A DNA stretch of 64,000 nucleotides from JBGRQA01 sp041725895. GTDB taxonomy: Bacteria > Bacteroidota > Bacteroidia > Bacteroidales > Marinifilaceae. The position numbers and the translations under genes are program-made. Below the pieces are notes generated by a model that searched no databases, was not told the DNA's origin, and saw nothing but the letters and a program-made list of their open reading frames with translations. Every line of letters starts with the position of its first letter. The first letter of the stretch is position 1. Of this stretch, positions 36,025 through 44,092 are shown in pieces. Where the stretch lies: NCBI GenBank assembly GCA_041725895.1, contig JBGRQA010000001.1:307079-371078 (forward strand), given 5' to 3'.

Positions 36025-37212
36025 ATGAATACCTTAGTTCAAACTTATAATAGTCTTCTTAGAATAAAGAAATCGGTAATCAGACGGGAATTGTCCAATG
36101 ATATCGATTGGTCGGAAAGATTAATTGCAATTAAGGGAACCCGGGGAGTTGGTAAAACCACGTTTCTATTGGATTATGCCCGGGAGAATTTTGCGAACGA
36201 CAAGTCCTGTCTTTACATCAACTTGAATAACCTCTTTTTTACGGAGCGGGGATTAGTTTCTTTTGTGGATGAGTTTTACAAAAAAGGAGGAAAAACCTTA
36301 CTGTTGGACCAAATTCACAAATATCCCGATTGGGCCAGAGATTTACGAATTTGTTATGAAAATTATTCAGACCTTAGAATTGTATTCACGGGTTCTTCGA
36401 TCTTAAGGGTTAAAACCAATGAAGAGCTGAAGGGATGTGTTAGCGTTTACTATTTGAACGGGTTATCTTTTCGTGAGTTCTTAAATCACGAAACCGGAAA
36501 TAATTTCCCTCGCTACACTTTAGAGGATATCCTGAAAAATCATACCGGAATTGTTGAGGATATTCTTGAGAAAGTACGACCACTGGCCTATTTTACCGAC
36601 TACCTTCAGTACGGATACTACCCTTTTTATATGGAAGAGAAGAGTTTTATTGATAACTTGCTAAAGGTAATCAATTTGATTCTTGAATTTGATATTACCT
36701 ATCTGAATCAGATTGAGTTAAAATATCTTCCAAAATTGAAAAAATTGCTTTACATTTTGGCTTGCAATGTTCCGTTTCAACCAAATGTGAGTAAATTGTC
36801 CAGTGATGTGGAAACTTCCCGGGCTACAATTATGAATTACCTTCGCTATTTGAAGAATGCCCGGTTGATCCACCTGCTAAATGCGCGGGAGGAGGATAGT
36901 GATCAGTTGAAGAAGCCCAATAAGGTGTATTTGCACAACACCAATTTGTTGTATGCAATTTCACCCGATAATGTGAATGAGGAGAGTTTGAGAGAAACTT
37001 TTTTCTACAATCAGTTGAGCGTAAATCATGCGATTACCAGTACCGATCGCGGACATTTTATGGTGGATGATCATTTTAATTTTGAGATTCGGAGCAATGC
37101 TCTGGGAAGTCAACCCAAATTCCGTACCGAAGATTTCTTTATCGCGGCGGATATGATCGAGCGGGGAGAAGGCAATACCATACCGCTTTGGTTGTTTGGT
37201 TTTTTGTATTAG
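36025..37212 (+). CDS. AAA_14-type ATPase with DUF4143-like C-terminus
   Basis: A 395-residue ATPase of unknown role. Walker A GTRGVGKTT (K44) and Walker B KTLLLDQIHKYPDW, sensor-like IVFTGSSI, then a winged-helix-like C-terminal part (KLSSDVETSRATIMNYLRYLKNARLIHLL, about 255-285) as in DUF4143 proteins. The usual acidic pair of Walker B (DE) is D95-Q96, removing the residue expected to activate water, so hydrolysis may be slow or absent. The family is very common in Bacteroidota and archaea with no agreed function. Stands alone between rho and nifJ. Start ATG 36025 is the only one giving the complete P-loop domain. Confidence 0.88.
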   Translation: MNTLVQTYNSLLRIKKSVIRRELSNDIDWSERLIAIKGTRGVGKTTFLLDYARENFANDKSCLYINLNNLFFTERGLVSFVDEFYKKGGKTLLLDQIHKYPDWARDLRICYENYSDLRIVFTGSSILRVKTNEELKGCVSVYYLNGLSFREFLNHETGNNFPRYTLEDILKNHTGIVEDILEKVRPLAYFTDYLQYGYYPFYMEEKSFIDNLLKVINLILEFDITYLNQIELKYLPKLKKLLYILACNVPFQPNVSKLSSDVETSRATIMNYLRYLKNARLIHLLNAREEDSDQLKKPNKVYLHNTNLLYAISPDNVNEESLRETFFYNQLSVNHAITSTDRGHFMVDDHFNFEIRSNALGSQPKFRTEDFFIAADMIERGEGNTIPLWLFGFLY

Positions 37213-37265
37213 AACATTTTGAATTTTTAATTAGAAATAAATACTTACGATTAATAAAATTAATT

Positions 37266-37272
37266 GGAGGAG
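37266..37272 (+). promoter_or_regulatory. Strong Shine-Dalgarno site of nifJ
   Basis: GGAGGAG four bases before ATG 37277. Such a full SD is rare among the genes of this window, most of which have A-rich leaders. Confidence 0.65.
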
Positions 37273-37276
37273 TAAA

Positions 37277-40200
37277 ATGGCAAAAGAGAAAAAGTTTATT
37301 ACATGTGACGGTAATGCAGCCGCTGCTCATGTTGCGTACATGTTCAGTGAGGTATCTTGTATTTACCCGATTACCCCATCGTCGCCTATGGCTGAAAATG
37401 TTGACGAATGGGCTGCTCAGGGACGTAAGAATCTTTGGGGAGAAACAGTACAGTTGGTAGAAATGCAATCAGAAGCTGGTGCTGCAGGTGCGGTGCACGG
37501 TTCTTTGCAGGCTGGTGCCTTAACTACTACTTATACTGCGTCTCAGGGATTGTTGCTGATGATTCCTAATATGTACAAAATTGCTGGTGAATTATTGCCT
37601 GCCGTGTTCCATATTAGTGCTCGTGCATTGGCTGCTCAGGCTTTGTCTATTTTTGGAGATCACGCTGATGTGTATTCTGCACGTCAAACTGGTTTTGCAA
37701 TGTTGGCATCCGGTTCTGTACAGGAAGTTATGGATCTTTCGGCTGTTTCTCACCTAACAGCAATTAAATCAAGAGTTCCTTTCATGAACTTCTTCGATGG
37801 TTTCCGTACTTCACACGAGATTCAAAAAATTGAAGCGATTGATATGGAAGACATGAGAGACTTGGTTGACCAAGAAGCTCTTCAGGCATTCCGTGATCGT
37901 GCTTTAAATCCAGAAACTCCTGTTACCAGAGGTACCGCTCAGAATCCTGATGTATACTTCCAGTCTCGTGAAGCTGCTAATCCATTCTACAATGCAGTTC
38001 CTGATATCGTAGCAGATTACATGAAGGAAATTACCAAAATTACTGGTAGAGAATACAAGCCTTTCATGTATTATGGTGCCGAAGATGCTGAAAACATCAT
38101 CATCGCAATGGGTTCTGTTAACGAAACCATCAAAGAAGCTGTTGATTATAAAAATGCTCGTGGCGAAAAAGTTGGTGTTGTTTGCGTTCACTTGTATCGT
38201 CCATTCTCAGCGAAGCATTTCCTTAGCGTAGTACCAAAATCAGTAAAACGTATCTGTGTTCTTGATCGTACTAAGGAAACCGGAGCAAATGGTGATCCAT
38301 TGTATCTTGACGTAAGAGATGTTTTCTATGGTCAGGAAAATGCTCCTCTTGTTATTGGCGGTCGTTATGGTTTAGGATCTAAGGATGTTACTCCATCTCA
38401 AATTATTGCCGTATACAAGAACCTTGAAATGGCTGAGCCTAAGAATCAGTTCACTTTAGGTATCGTAGATGATGTTACTTTCACTTCTCTTCCATTGCTA
38501 GAGGAAGTAAAGATGAACTCTGAGTCTCTTTACGAAGCGAAATTCTATGGTTTGGGATCTGATGGTACTGTAGGTGCTAACAAAAACTCAATTAAGATTA
38601 TTGGTGGATCTACCGATAAATATTGTCAGGCATATTTTGCTTACGATTCTAAGAAATCAGGTGGATTTACTGCTTCTCACCTTCGTTTTGGTGATGAGCC
38701 AATCCGTTCTACTTACCTGGTAACTACTCCTGACTTTGTTGCATGTCATGTTCCTGCTTACGTTCATTTGTATGATGTGTTGAAAGGTTTGAAAAAAGGA
38801 GGTTCTTTCCTTTTGAACTCTATTCACGATGCAGAGGATACCAAGCGTGATCTTCCTGACAACATGAAGAAGTACTTGGCTGAAAACGAAATTAAGTTCT
38901 ACATCATCAACGGTACCAAGTTGGGTGAAGAGTTGGGATTGGGTAACCGTACCAACACTATCATGCAGTCTGCTTTCTTTAAAATCACAAACGTGATTCC
39001 TTTTGAACAAGCTGCTGAGGAAATGAAGAAGGCCATCGTAAAATCTTACGGTAAAAAAGGTGAGAAAGTAGTGAACATGAACTTTGCTGCTGTTGATGCT
39101 GGTGGAGAGAATGTTGTTGAAGTTGAAGTTCCTGCTGAATGGAAAAACATTGAGGAGAAAGCTGAAGCTGTAGGATCAAATAATCGTCCTAAGTTTATTG
39201 CTGAAGTTTGTGACCCAATGAACGCACAGAAGGGTGATGATCTTCCTGTATCTGCTTTTGCAGGTCGCGAAGATGGTACTTTCCCAGCTGGTACTACCAA
39301 GTACGAGAAGCGTGGTGTTGCAGTTAATGTTCCTGAGTGGAATGATGAAACTTGTATTCAGTGTAACCAGTGTGCTTACGTTTGTCCTCATGCTGCAATT
39401 CGTCCATTCCTGTTAACTGAAGAGGAAGTGGCCAATGCTCCTGCAGGAACTGCTGTTAAGCCTGCTACTGGTAAGGATCTGAAAGGATTGAACTTCAGAA
39501 TTCAGGTTGCTGTTGAAGACTGTACCGGTTGTGGTAACTGTGTTGATATCTGTCCTGCTCCTAAAGCAAAAGCTTTAGTAATGGAGCCACTGGAAACTCA
39601 GGAAGCAGAGATTGAAAGATGGCACTACATGGATGAGAAAGTAGGTTACAAAGAGCTACTTCCTAAAAACAATGTGAAAAACTCACAATTTGCTCAACCA
39701 TTGTTTGAGTTCTCCGGAGCTTGTGCTGGTTGTGGAGAAACCCCATATATCAAATTAATCACCCAATTGTTTGGTGAGAGAATGATGGTAGCTAATGCTA
39801 CTGGATGTTCTTCAATTTACGGTGGATCTGCTCCTGCAACTCCATATTGTAAAAACAACAAGAGTGGTAAAGGTCCGGCTTGGGCTAACTCATTGTTTGA
39901 AGACAATGCTGAGTTCGGTTTCGGTATGAATGAAGGTGTTCGCAAAATGCGTAACCGTATCGCTCTGCGTATGGAGACTGCTATGGATGCTGTTAATGCC
40001 GATACCAAAGCTGCATTTGCCGAGTGGTTGGAAAATGTAAACAATGGTGAAAAATCTGTTGCTGCATCAGAAAAAGTAGTTGCTGCTCTTGAAAATGAAA
40101 CTCATGAAGTTGCAAAAGAGATTTTGGGTCTTAAGAACTACCTTGTAAAGAAATCTCAATGGATCTTTGGTGGTGACGGATGGGCTTATGACATCGGTTA

Positions 40201-40816
40201 CGGTGGATTGGATCATGTTTTGGCTGCTGGTGAAGATGTAAATGTATTGGTAATGGATACCGAAATTTACTCTAACACAGGTGGTCAGGCTTCCAAGTCT
40301 ACTCCAGTTGGTGCTGTAGCTAAATTTGCTGCTGCTGGTAAGCGTATCAGAAAGAAAGACCTAGGTATGATGGCTATGTCTTACGGATATGTTTATGTTG
40401 CTCAGGTAGCAATGGGTGCTAACCAGGCTCAGTATATGAAAGCAATTAAAGAGGCCGAGGCTTATCCTGGACCTTCTTTGATTATTGCTTACTCACCATG
40501 TATTTCACACGGTTTGAAAGCCTCTATGGGTAAATCTCAAAATGAGGAGAAGAAAGCTGTGGAAGCTGGTTACTGGCATATGTATCGCTTCAACCCAATG
40601 TTGGAGGAAGAAGGAAAGAACCCATTTATTCTGGATTCGAAAGAGCCAGCATGGGATAAATTCCAGGACTTCCTGATGGGTGAGGTGCGTTATACTTCAC
40701 TTCAAAAATCATTCCCTGAAGAAGCTAAGGAATTATTCGTAGCTGCTGAAGAGAATGCTAAGTGGAGATACAAGACCTACAAGCGTCAGGCTGCTTTGGA
40801 CTATTCTGAAGAATAA
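37277..40816 (+). CDS. nifJ: Pyruvate:ferredoxin (flavodoxin) oxidoreductase
   Basis: Single-chain homodimeric enzyme of 1179 residues converting pyruvate and CoA to acetyl-CoA, CO2 and reduced ferredoxin in anaerobic metabolism. Domains in order: pyrimidine-binding domain I (CDGNAAAAHVAYMFSEVSCIYPITPSSPMAE), domain II (about 260-420), the gamma domain, two 4Fe-4S clusters in CIQCNQCAYVCPHA (about 693) and CTGCGNCVDICPAP (about 750), and the thiamine diphosphate domain with CAGCGETPY (about 816) and GGDGWAYDIGYGG. Codon use is strongly skewed to GCT, GGT, GTT and TCT, unlike the neighbours, implying very high expression. It has a GGAGGAG ribosome site. Confidence 0.98.
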   Translation: MAKEKKFITCDGNAAAAHVAYMFSEVSCIYPITPSSPMAENVDEWAAQGRKNLWGETVQLVEMQSEAGAAGAVHGSLQAGALTTTYTASQGLLLMIPNMYKIAGELLPAVFHISARALAAQALSIFGDHADVYSARQTGFAMLASGSVQEVMDLSAVSHLTAIKSRVPFMNFFDGFRTSHEIQKIEAIDMEDMRDLVDQEALQAFRDRALNPETPVTRGTAQNPDVYFQSREAANPFYNAVPDIVADYMKEITKITGREYKPFMYYGAEDAENIIIAMGSVNETIKEAVDYKNARGEKVGVVCVHLYRPFSAKHFLSVVPKSVKRICVLDRTKETGANGDPLYLDVRDVFYGQENAPLVIGGRYGLGSKDVTPSQIIAVYKNLEMAEPKNQFTLGIVDDVTFTSLPLLEEVKMNSESLYEAKFYGLGSDGTVGANKNSIKIIGGSTDKYCQAYFAYDSKKSGGFTASHLRFGDEPIRSTYLVTTPDFVACHVPAYVHLYDVLKGLKKGGSFLLNSIHDAEDTKRDLPDNMKKYLAENEIKFYIINGTKLGEELGLGNRTNTIMQSAFFKITNVIPFEQAAEEMKKAIVKSYGKKGEKVVNMNFAAVDAGGENVVEVEVPAEWKNIEEKAEAVGSNNRPKFIAEVCDPMNAQKGDDLPVSAFAGREDGTFPAGTTKYEKRGVAVNVPEWNDETCIQCNQCAYVCPHAAIRPFLLTEEEVANAPAGTAVKPATGKDLKGLNFRIQVAVEDCTGCGNCVDICPAPKAKALVMEPLETQEAEIERWHYMDEKVGYKELLPKNNVKNSQFAQPLFEFSGACAGCGETPYIKLITQLFGERMMVANATGCSSIYGGSAPATPYCKNNKSGKGPAWANSLFEDNAEFGFGMNEGVRKMRNRIALRMETAMDAVNADTKAAFAEWLENVNNGEKSVAASEKVVAALENETHEVAKEILGLKNYLVKKSQWIFGGDGWAYDIGYGGLDHVLAAGEDVNVLVMDTEIYSNTGGQASKSTPVGAVAKFAAAGKRIRKKDLGMMAMSYGYVYVAQVAMGANQAQYMKAIKEAEAYPGPSLIIAYSPCISHGLKASMGKSQNEEKKAVEAGYWHMYRFNPMLEEEGKNPFILDSKEPAWDKFQDFLMGEVRYTSLQKSFPEEAKELFVAAEENAKWRYKTYKRQAALDYSEE

Positions 40817-40838
40817 GAATTATTCAATATATGTTGTA

Positions 40839-40874
40839 ACGGTCGGTTCATTTTTGAACCGACCGTTTTTTTTT
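40839..40874 (+). terminator. nifJ terminator
   Basis: Twelve-base-pair stem ACGGTCGGTTCA / TGAACCGACCGT with a TTTT loop and a run of nine T. Confidence 0.95.
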
Positions 40875-41028
40875 GATCTCTTTCATGAAAATCTATTACC
40901 TGTCAGGAAAAAGACAAAAGAGTATGAAATGAGCTTGTAATTTAGATTGGTAATGTAGGCATTAGGAATATTTTTTGTGGTTGTTATCTGGAATGGTTGT
41001 AAATAGTTTGTTTCTAAAAGGAAGATTT

Positions 41029-41487
41029 ATGGATAAGCTACGATTGTTTTTGATGCTGCTTGTGGTAGCAGTTGTTGCTGCTTGTAGCAGTGGGAGTGAT
41101 GGCGATGATGACGGAATGATACCCAATCCAAATCCGAGTCCCAATGTTGATTTTGCCGTTCGAGAGCAAACTAAAACCAGTGCGCATCCACAGTTTGGAG
41201 CGGGATCGAACCATGGGTATACCATTGACGGGATTGAGGGAAAGGAATTGACACTAGCTCGGGGAACTACTTATATTTTTGATGTGAATACACCGGGACA
41301 TCCATTCTACATTTCTACGAGTTTGATTGGCCAGGGAGCAGGCGAGGTTACCGAGGGAGTGACCAATAGTAAGACTACCAATGGTACTCTTTCCTTTACA
41401 CCCAATGGCAATCATCCTGATCTGTTGTACTATCAATGCGATGTGCATGACAACATGGGATGGAAGATCAACATTGTTGATCCGTAA
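41029..41487 (+). CDS. Cupredoxin-like lipoprotein
   Basis: A 152-residue lipoprotein (lipobox VVAAC, Cys19). An acidic SSGSDGDDDG stretch follows the anchor and resembles a surface-export signal. The rest looks like a cupredoxin beta-barrel: YTIDGIEGKELTLARGTTYIFDV, PGHPFYIS with H91, and YYQCDVHDNMGW with C137, H140 and M143. The C-xx-H-xx-M spacing equals that of amicyanin, so a type 1 copper site is likely, giving an electron-transfer or copper-handling role outside the cytoplasm. Start ATG 41029 is chosen over an upstream frame extension because it begins the lipoprotein signal. Stands alone, ending in a terminator shared with the permease genes. Confidence 0.82.
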   Translation: MDKLRLFLMLLVVAVVAACSSGSDGDDDGMIPNPNPSPNVDFAVREQTKTSAHPQFGAGSNHGYTIDGIEGKELTLARGTTYIFDVNTPGHPFYISTSLIGQGAGEVTEGVTNSKTTNGTLSFTPNGNHPDLLYYQCDVHDNMGWKINIVDP

Positions 41488-41509
41488 GGTTAGGATGCAA
41501 TTGCAATGG

Positions 41510-41547
41510 AAAAGCCCGCTTATGCGAAAAATCGTAAGCGGGCTTTT
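41510..41547. terminator. Bidirectional terminator after the cupredoxin gene
   Basis: Stem AAAAGCCCGCTTA / TAAGCGGGCTTTT between convergent stops at 41487 and 41568. Confidence 0.9.
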
Positions 41548-41567
41548 GGGTATTTGTGTTGCTGAAT

Positions 41568-43949
41568 TTATTCGTATTTCAATGCCACTACCGGGTTTTC
41601 ACGGGCAGCATTAATGATTTTCCACGCGATGGTGATTCCCGCAATGATGAATCCAATGGTTCCGGCACCAATAAACATGGCAGGTGTCATGGCGATACGG
41701 TAGGCGAAATGCTGCAACCATTCTTCCATGATCAGGTAGCTGAGCGGCCATGCCAATAAGTTTGCCAGAAGAACCCATTTAACGATTGCTCCTCCCAGAG
41801 AGCGAACAATTTTGATTTCCGAAGCCCCAAGGGTTTTGCGGATACCAATTTCCTTGGTTCGCTGCACAACAATGTAGGAGGTTAATGCAAACAAACCCAG
41901 AATAGAGAGAATGATGGCAATACCAGAAGCGGCCATAATCAATTTCATGGTTTGGTTTTCTTCCTTGTATTGGTTGTTTAACGCATCGTTCAGGAATTCA
42001 TAGCGAAAGGTATAATTGGGATCCAGTTGTTCCAATTCCTCTTTGATGAAATGAATTACTTCCTTGCTGTTTTGCATGTTGATCCGTAAAGAAATATAAT
42101 CGGTCATGGATATGGGATTGTAATAGTTGCTGAAAATGATCGGTTCCACTTTGTCATACAGTGACAGGAAATTGAAATCTTTTACAACACCAATAATTTC
42201 TCCGGGCTGCTCCCATATGATAATTCGTTCTCCGATGGGATTTTCAAATCCCAGCTTTTGGGCGGCTGTTTCATTGATTACAAAACTGGCGGTATCTGAT
42301 TTCATTTCAGGATTGAAGTCACGACCCTGTACTATTTGCATCTGGTAGGTTTCCATGAAGCTGCGTCGCACCCTGTTCTCGTAAATCATGAACGCTTCTT
42401 CGCGGTTTCCGCCTTCGGGGTAACAATTTTGAAGCGTTGCCTGATTTCCCGGGTAGCTTTCAGATGCCGTTACGGAGAGAATATTAGGGTTTCTTAGGAA
42501 ACGGTCTTTCAGGTTTTCGTAATTCTTTGCAATCTTGTAATTGATATCTTTCACAATTACCATTTCCTCCTTGTTGAATCCCAGTTCCTTATTTTCCATA
42601 TAGCTTACCTGGGAGTCCAAAACAATAATGTTTGTGATCAGGAAGATGGCAATGGCAAATTGGAAGAATACCAGGAAGGTTTTTAGTTGATTCTTCTTCT
42701 TTCCAGTTTGTCCCGCTCCCTTTAAAATAACAGCAGGATCGAATTGGGAAAGATAGAATACCGGGTAGGAGCCACTTATAAAAATGATAACCAAGGTGAT
42801 GGCTGCCAGAATTAGCCAGGAAAAAGGTTGTGCGAATAATTCCAAATTGAGTTCCCGGTTGGTTAACTCGGCAAATTTATCGAGCGCCAATTCGAGGAAA
42901 CCAAATGCAAGGCCAAGTGATATAAGGGTTAGAAGCGTGCTTTCTCCCCAGAATTGTTTCTGTAAATCTCTCGGTAGTGCGCCTAAAGTTTTTCGAATTC
43001 CTACCTCCTTTACCCTTTTCTCGGACTTGGCAATGAACAGATTGATGAAATTGATCACTGCAATCAGGAGAATGAACAAAGCCAGTACACCAAAAATAAG
43101 GATGGTGCTCATCTTGCCCGCAGGGCTGAAATCGTAAGCTAAATTTTCGCCAAGATGAATATCCCATAAATTTTGTACACTGCTGCGGATATTAATTCCA
43201 GTATTACCAAATTTTTCATCAATGTAATCATTGATGTACTTCGTCACTTTGTCGCGACCAACCTTGCTGTTGCTTCCCTCTTTGAACAGGAAGTAGATGG
43301 GAATGCTGCAGCCTCTGTAGTTGTAGTGTTTAATTAGATTCTTAATGTGATTGTTACTCCGAATGGCATCAAATTGTATGTGGGAGGTTGCAGGTACATC
43401 TCGGAATGTTCCTGTTACGGTGTAGTCAGCGTTGTTCATTTTAAGGACCTTTCCGATTGGCGATTCGTTTTTGAATATTTTTTTTGCCATGGTTTCGGAT
43501 AGGACCAGGCTGTGGGGACTGCGGAACAAATTAGGTCGATCGCCCTGGAGTACCTCAAATGAAAAGATATCGAAGAAGCAGGAGTCTACCTGCAATAATT
43601 TAGGAATCTCAAATTTGATGTTTTCGTTCCAGATGGTGTGATTTCCTTTGTCCTCAACTCTACAAACCGAAGCCATCTCTGGAATGTTTTCACTGATAAG
43701 TGGCGCCAGGTTTCCCATAGTCATAGCCACTTTTAGGGTTTTTCCTTCCGCTTGATCGGCTTCTGAAATAACACGGTATATTAGTTCCCCTTTTTCATGC
43801 ATCCGGTCGTAACTTATTTCGTGATAAATGTAAATCAGAAGCATCAGGGTGGCTGCAAGTCCTGTAGATAAGCCCAGGATATTGATCAGGCTGTAAGATT
43901 TTTGCCGTAAAAGATTCCGAAAGGCAACGATGAGGTAGTTTTTGAGCAT
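41568..43949 (-). CDS. MacB/FtsX-like ABC transporter permease (copy 1)
   Basis: A 793-residue membrane protein with two permease halves. An N-terminal membrane helix (about 20-42, after LLRQKSYSLINILGLSTG) leads into a MacB-type periplasmic core domain, then three helices of an FtsX domain (about 285-420, including RVKEVGIRKTLGALPRDLQKQFWGES), a second periplasmic domain (about 450-660) and a final FtsX domain (IGIRKTLGASEIKIVRSLGG near 720). This layout is widespread in Bacteroidota, where the ATPase is encoded elsewhere; none is in the window. Substrate unknown; roles in peptide, antibiotic or lipoprotein handling are known for the wider family. Tandem paralogue of the next gene, separated by a hairpin. 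Confidence 0.92.
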   Translation of the reverse strand: MLKNYLIVAFRNLLRQKSYSLINILGLSTGLAATLMLLIYIYHEISYDRMHEKGELIYRVISEADQAEGKTLKVAMTMGNLAPLISENIPEMASVCRVEDKGNHTIWNENIKFEIPKLLQVDSCFFDIFSFEVLQGDRPNLFRSPHSLVLSETMAKKIFKNESPIGKVLKMNNADYTVTGTFRDVPATSHIQFDAIRSNNHIKNLIKHYNYRGCSIPIYFLFKEGSNSKVGRDKVTKYINDYIDEKFGNTGINIRSSVQNLWDIHLGENLAYDFSPAGKMSTILIFGVLALFILLIAVINFINLFIAKSEKRVKEVGIRKTLGALPRDLQKQFWGESTLLTLISLGLAFGFLELALDKFAELTNRELNLELFAQPFSWLILAAITLVIIFISGSYPVFYLSQFDPAVILKGAGQTGKKKNQLKTFLVFFQFAIAIFLITNIIVLDSQVSYMENKELGFNKEEMVIVKDINYKIAKNYENLKDRFLRNPNILSVTASESYPGNQATLQNCYPEGGNREEAFMIYENRVRRSFMETYQMQIVQGRDFNPEMKSDTASFVINETAAQKLGFENPIGERIIIWEQPGEIIGVVKDFNFLSLYDKVEPIIFSNYYNPISMTDYISLRINMQNSKEVIHFIKEELEQLDPNYTFRYEFLNDALNNQYKEENQTMKLIMAASGIAIILSILGLFALTSYIVVQRTKEIGIRKTLGASEIKIVRSLGGAIVKWVLLANLLAWPLSYLIMEEWLQHFAYRIAMTPAMFIGAGTIGFIIAGITIAWKIINAARENPVVALKYE

Positions 43950-44040
43950 AGTAATTCTATTAGTGATTTGATATGGGTGTTACAAATCCCAAGGAGGTTT
44001 TGTTCAGTTAAGGTTATTGTTTTATTTGGTATCCTGAAAG

Positions 44041-44085
44041 GGGGACAAAAAGTTTTGTAAGACAAATGTGATGCTTTTTGTCCCC
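44041..44085 (-). terminator. Hairpin between the two permease genes
   Basis: Perfect 12-bp stem GGGGACAAAAAG / CTTTTTGTCCCC with a 21-nt loop, 8 bp past the leftward stop at 44093. It suggests the two permeases are separately transcribed or that read-through is limited. Confidence 0.7.
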
Positions 44086-44092
44086 TTCTAAT

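Noticed and set aside
36025..37212. AAA ATPase as a defence-system or transposition ATPase
   Set aside because: It has no toxin, transposase or nuclease partner nearby, and the DUF4143-type group is widespread outside defence islands.
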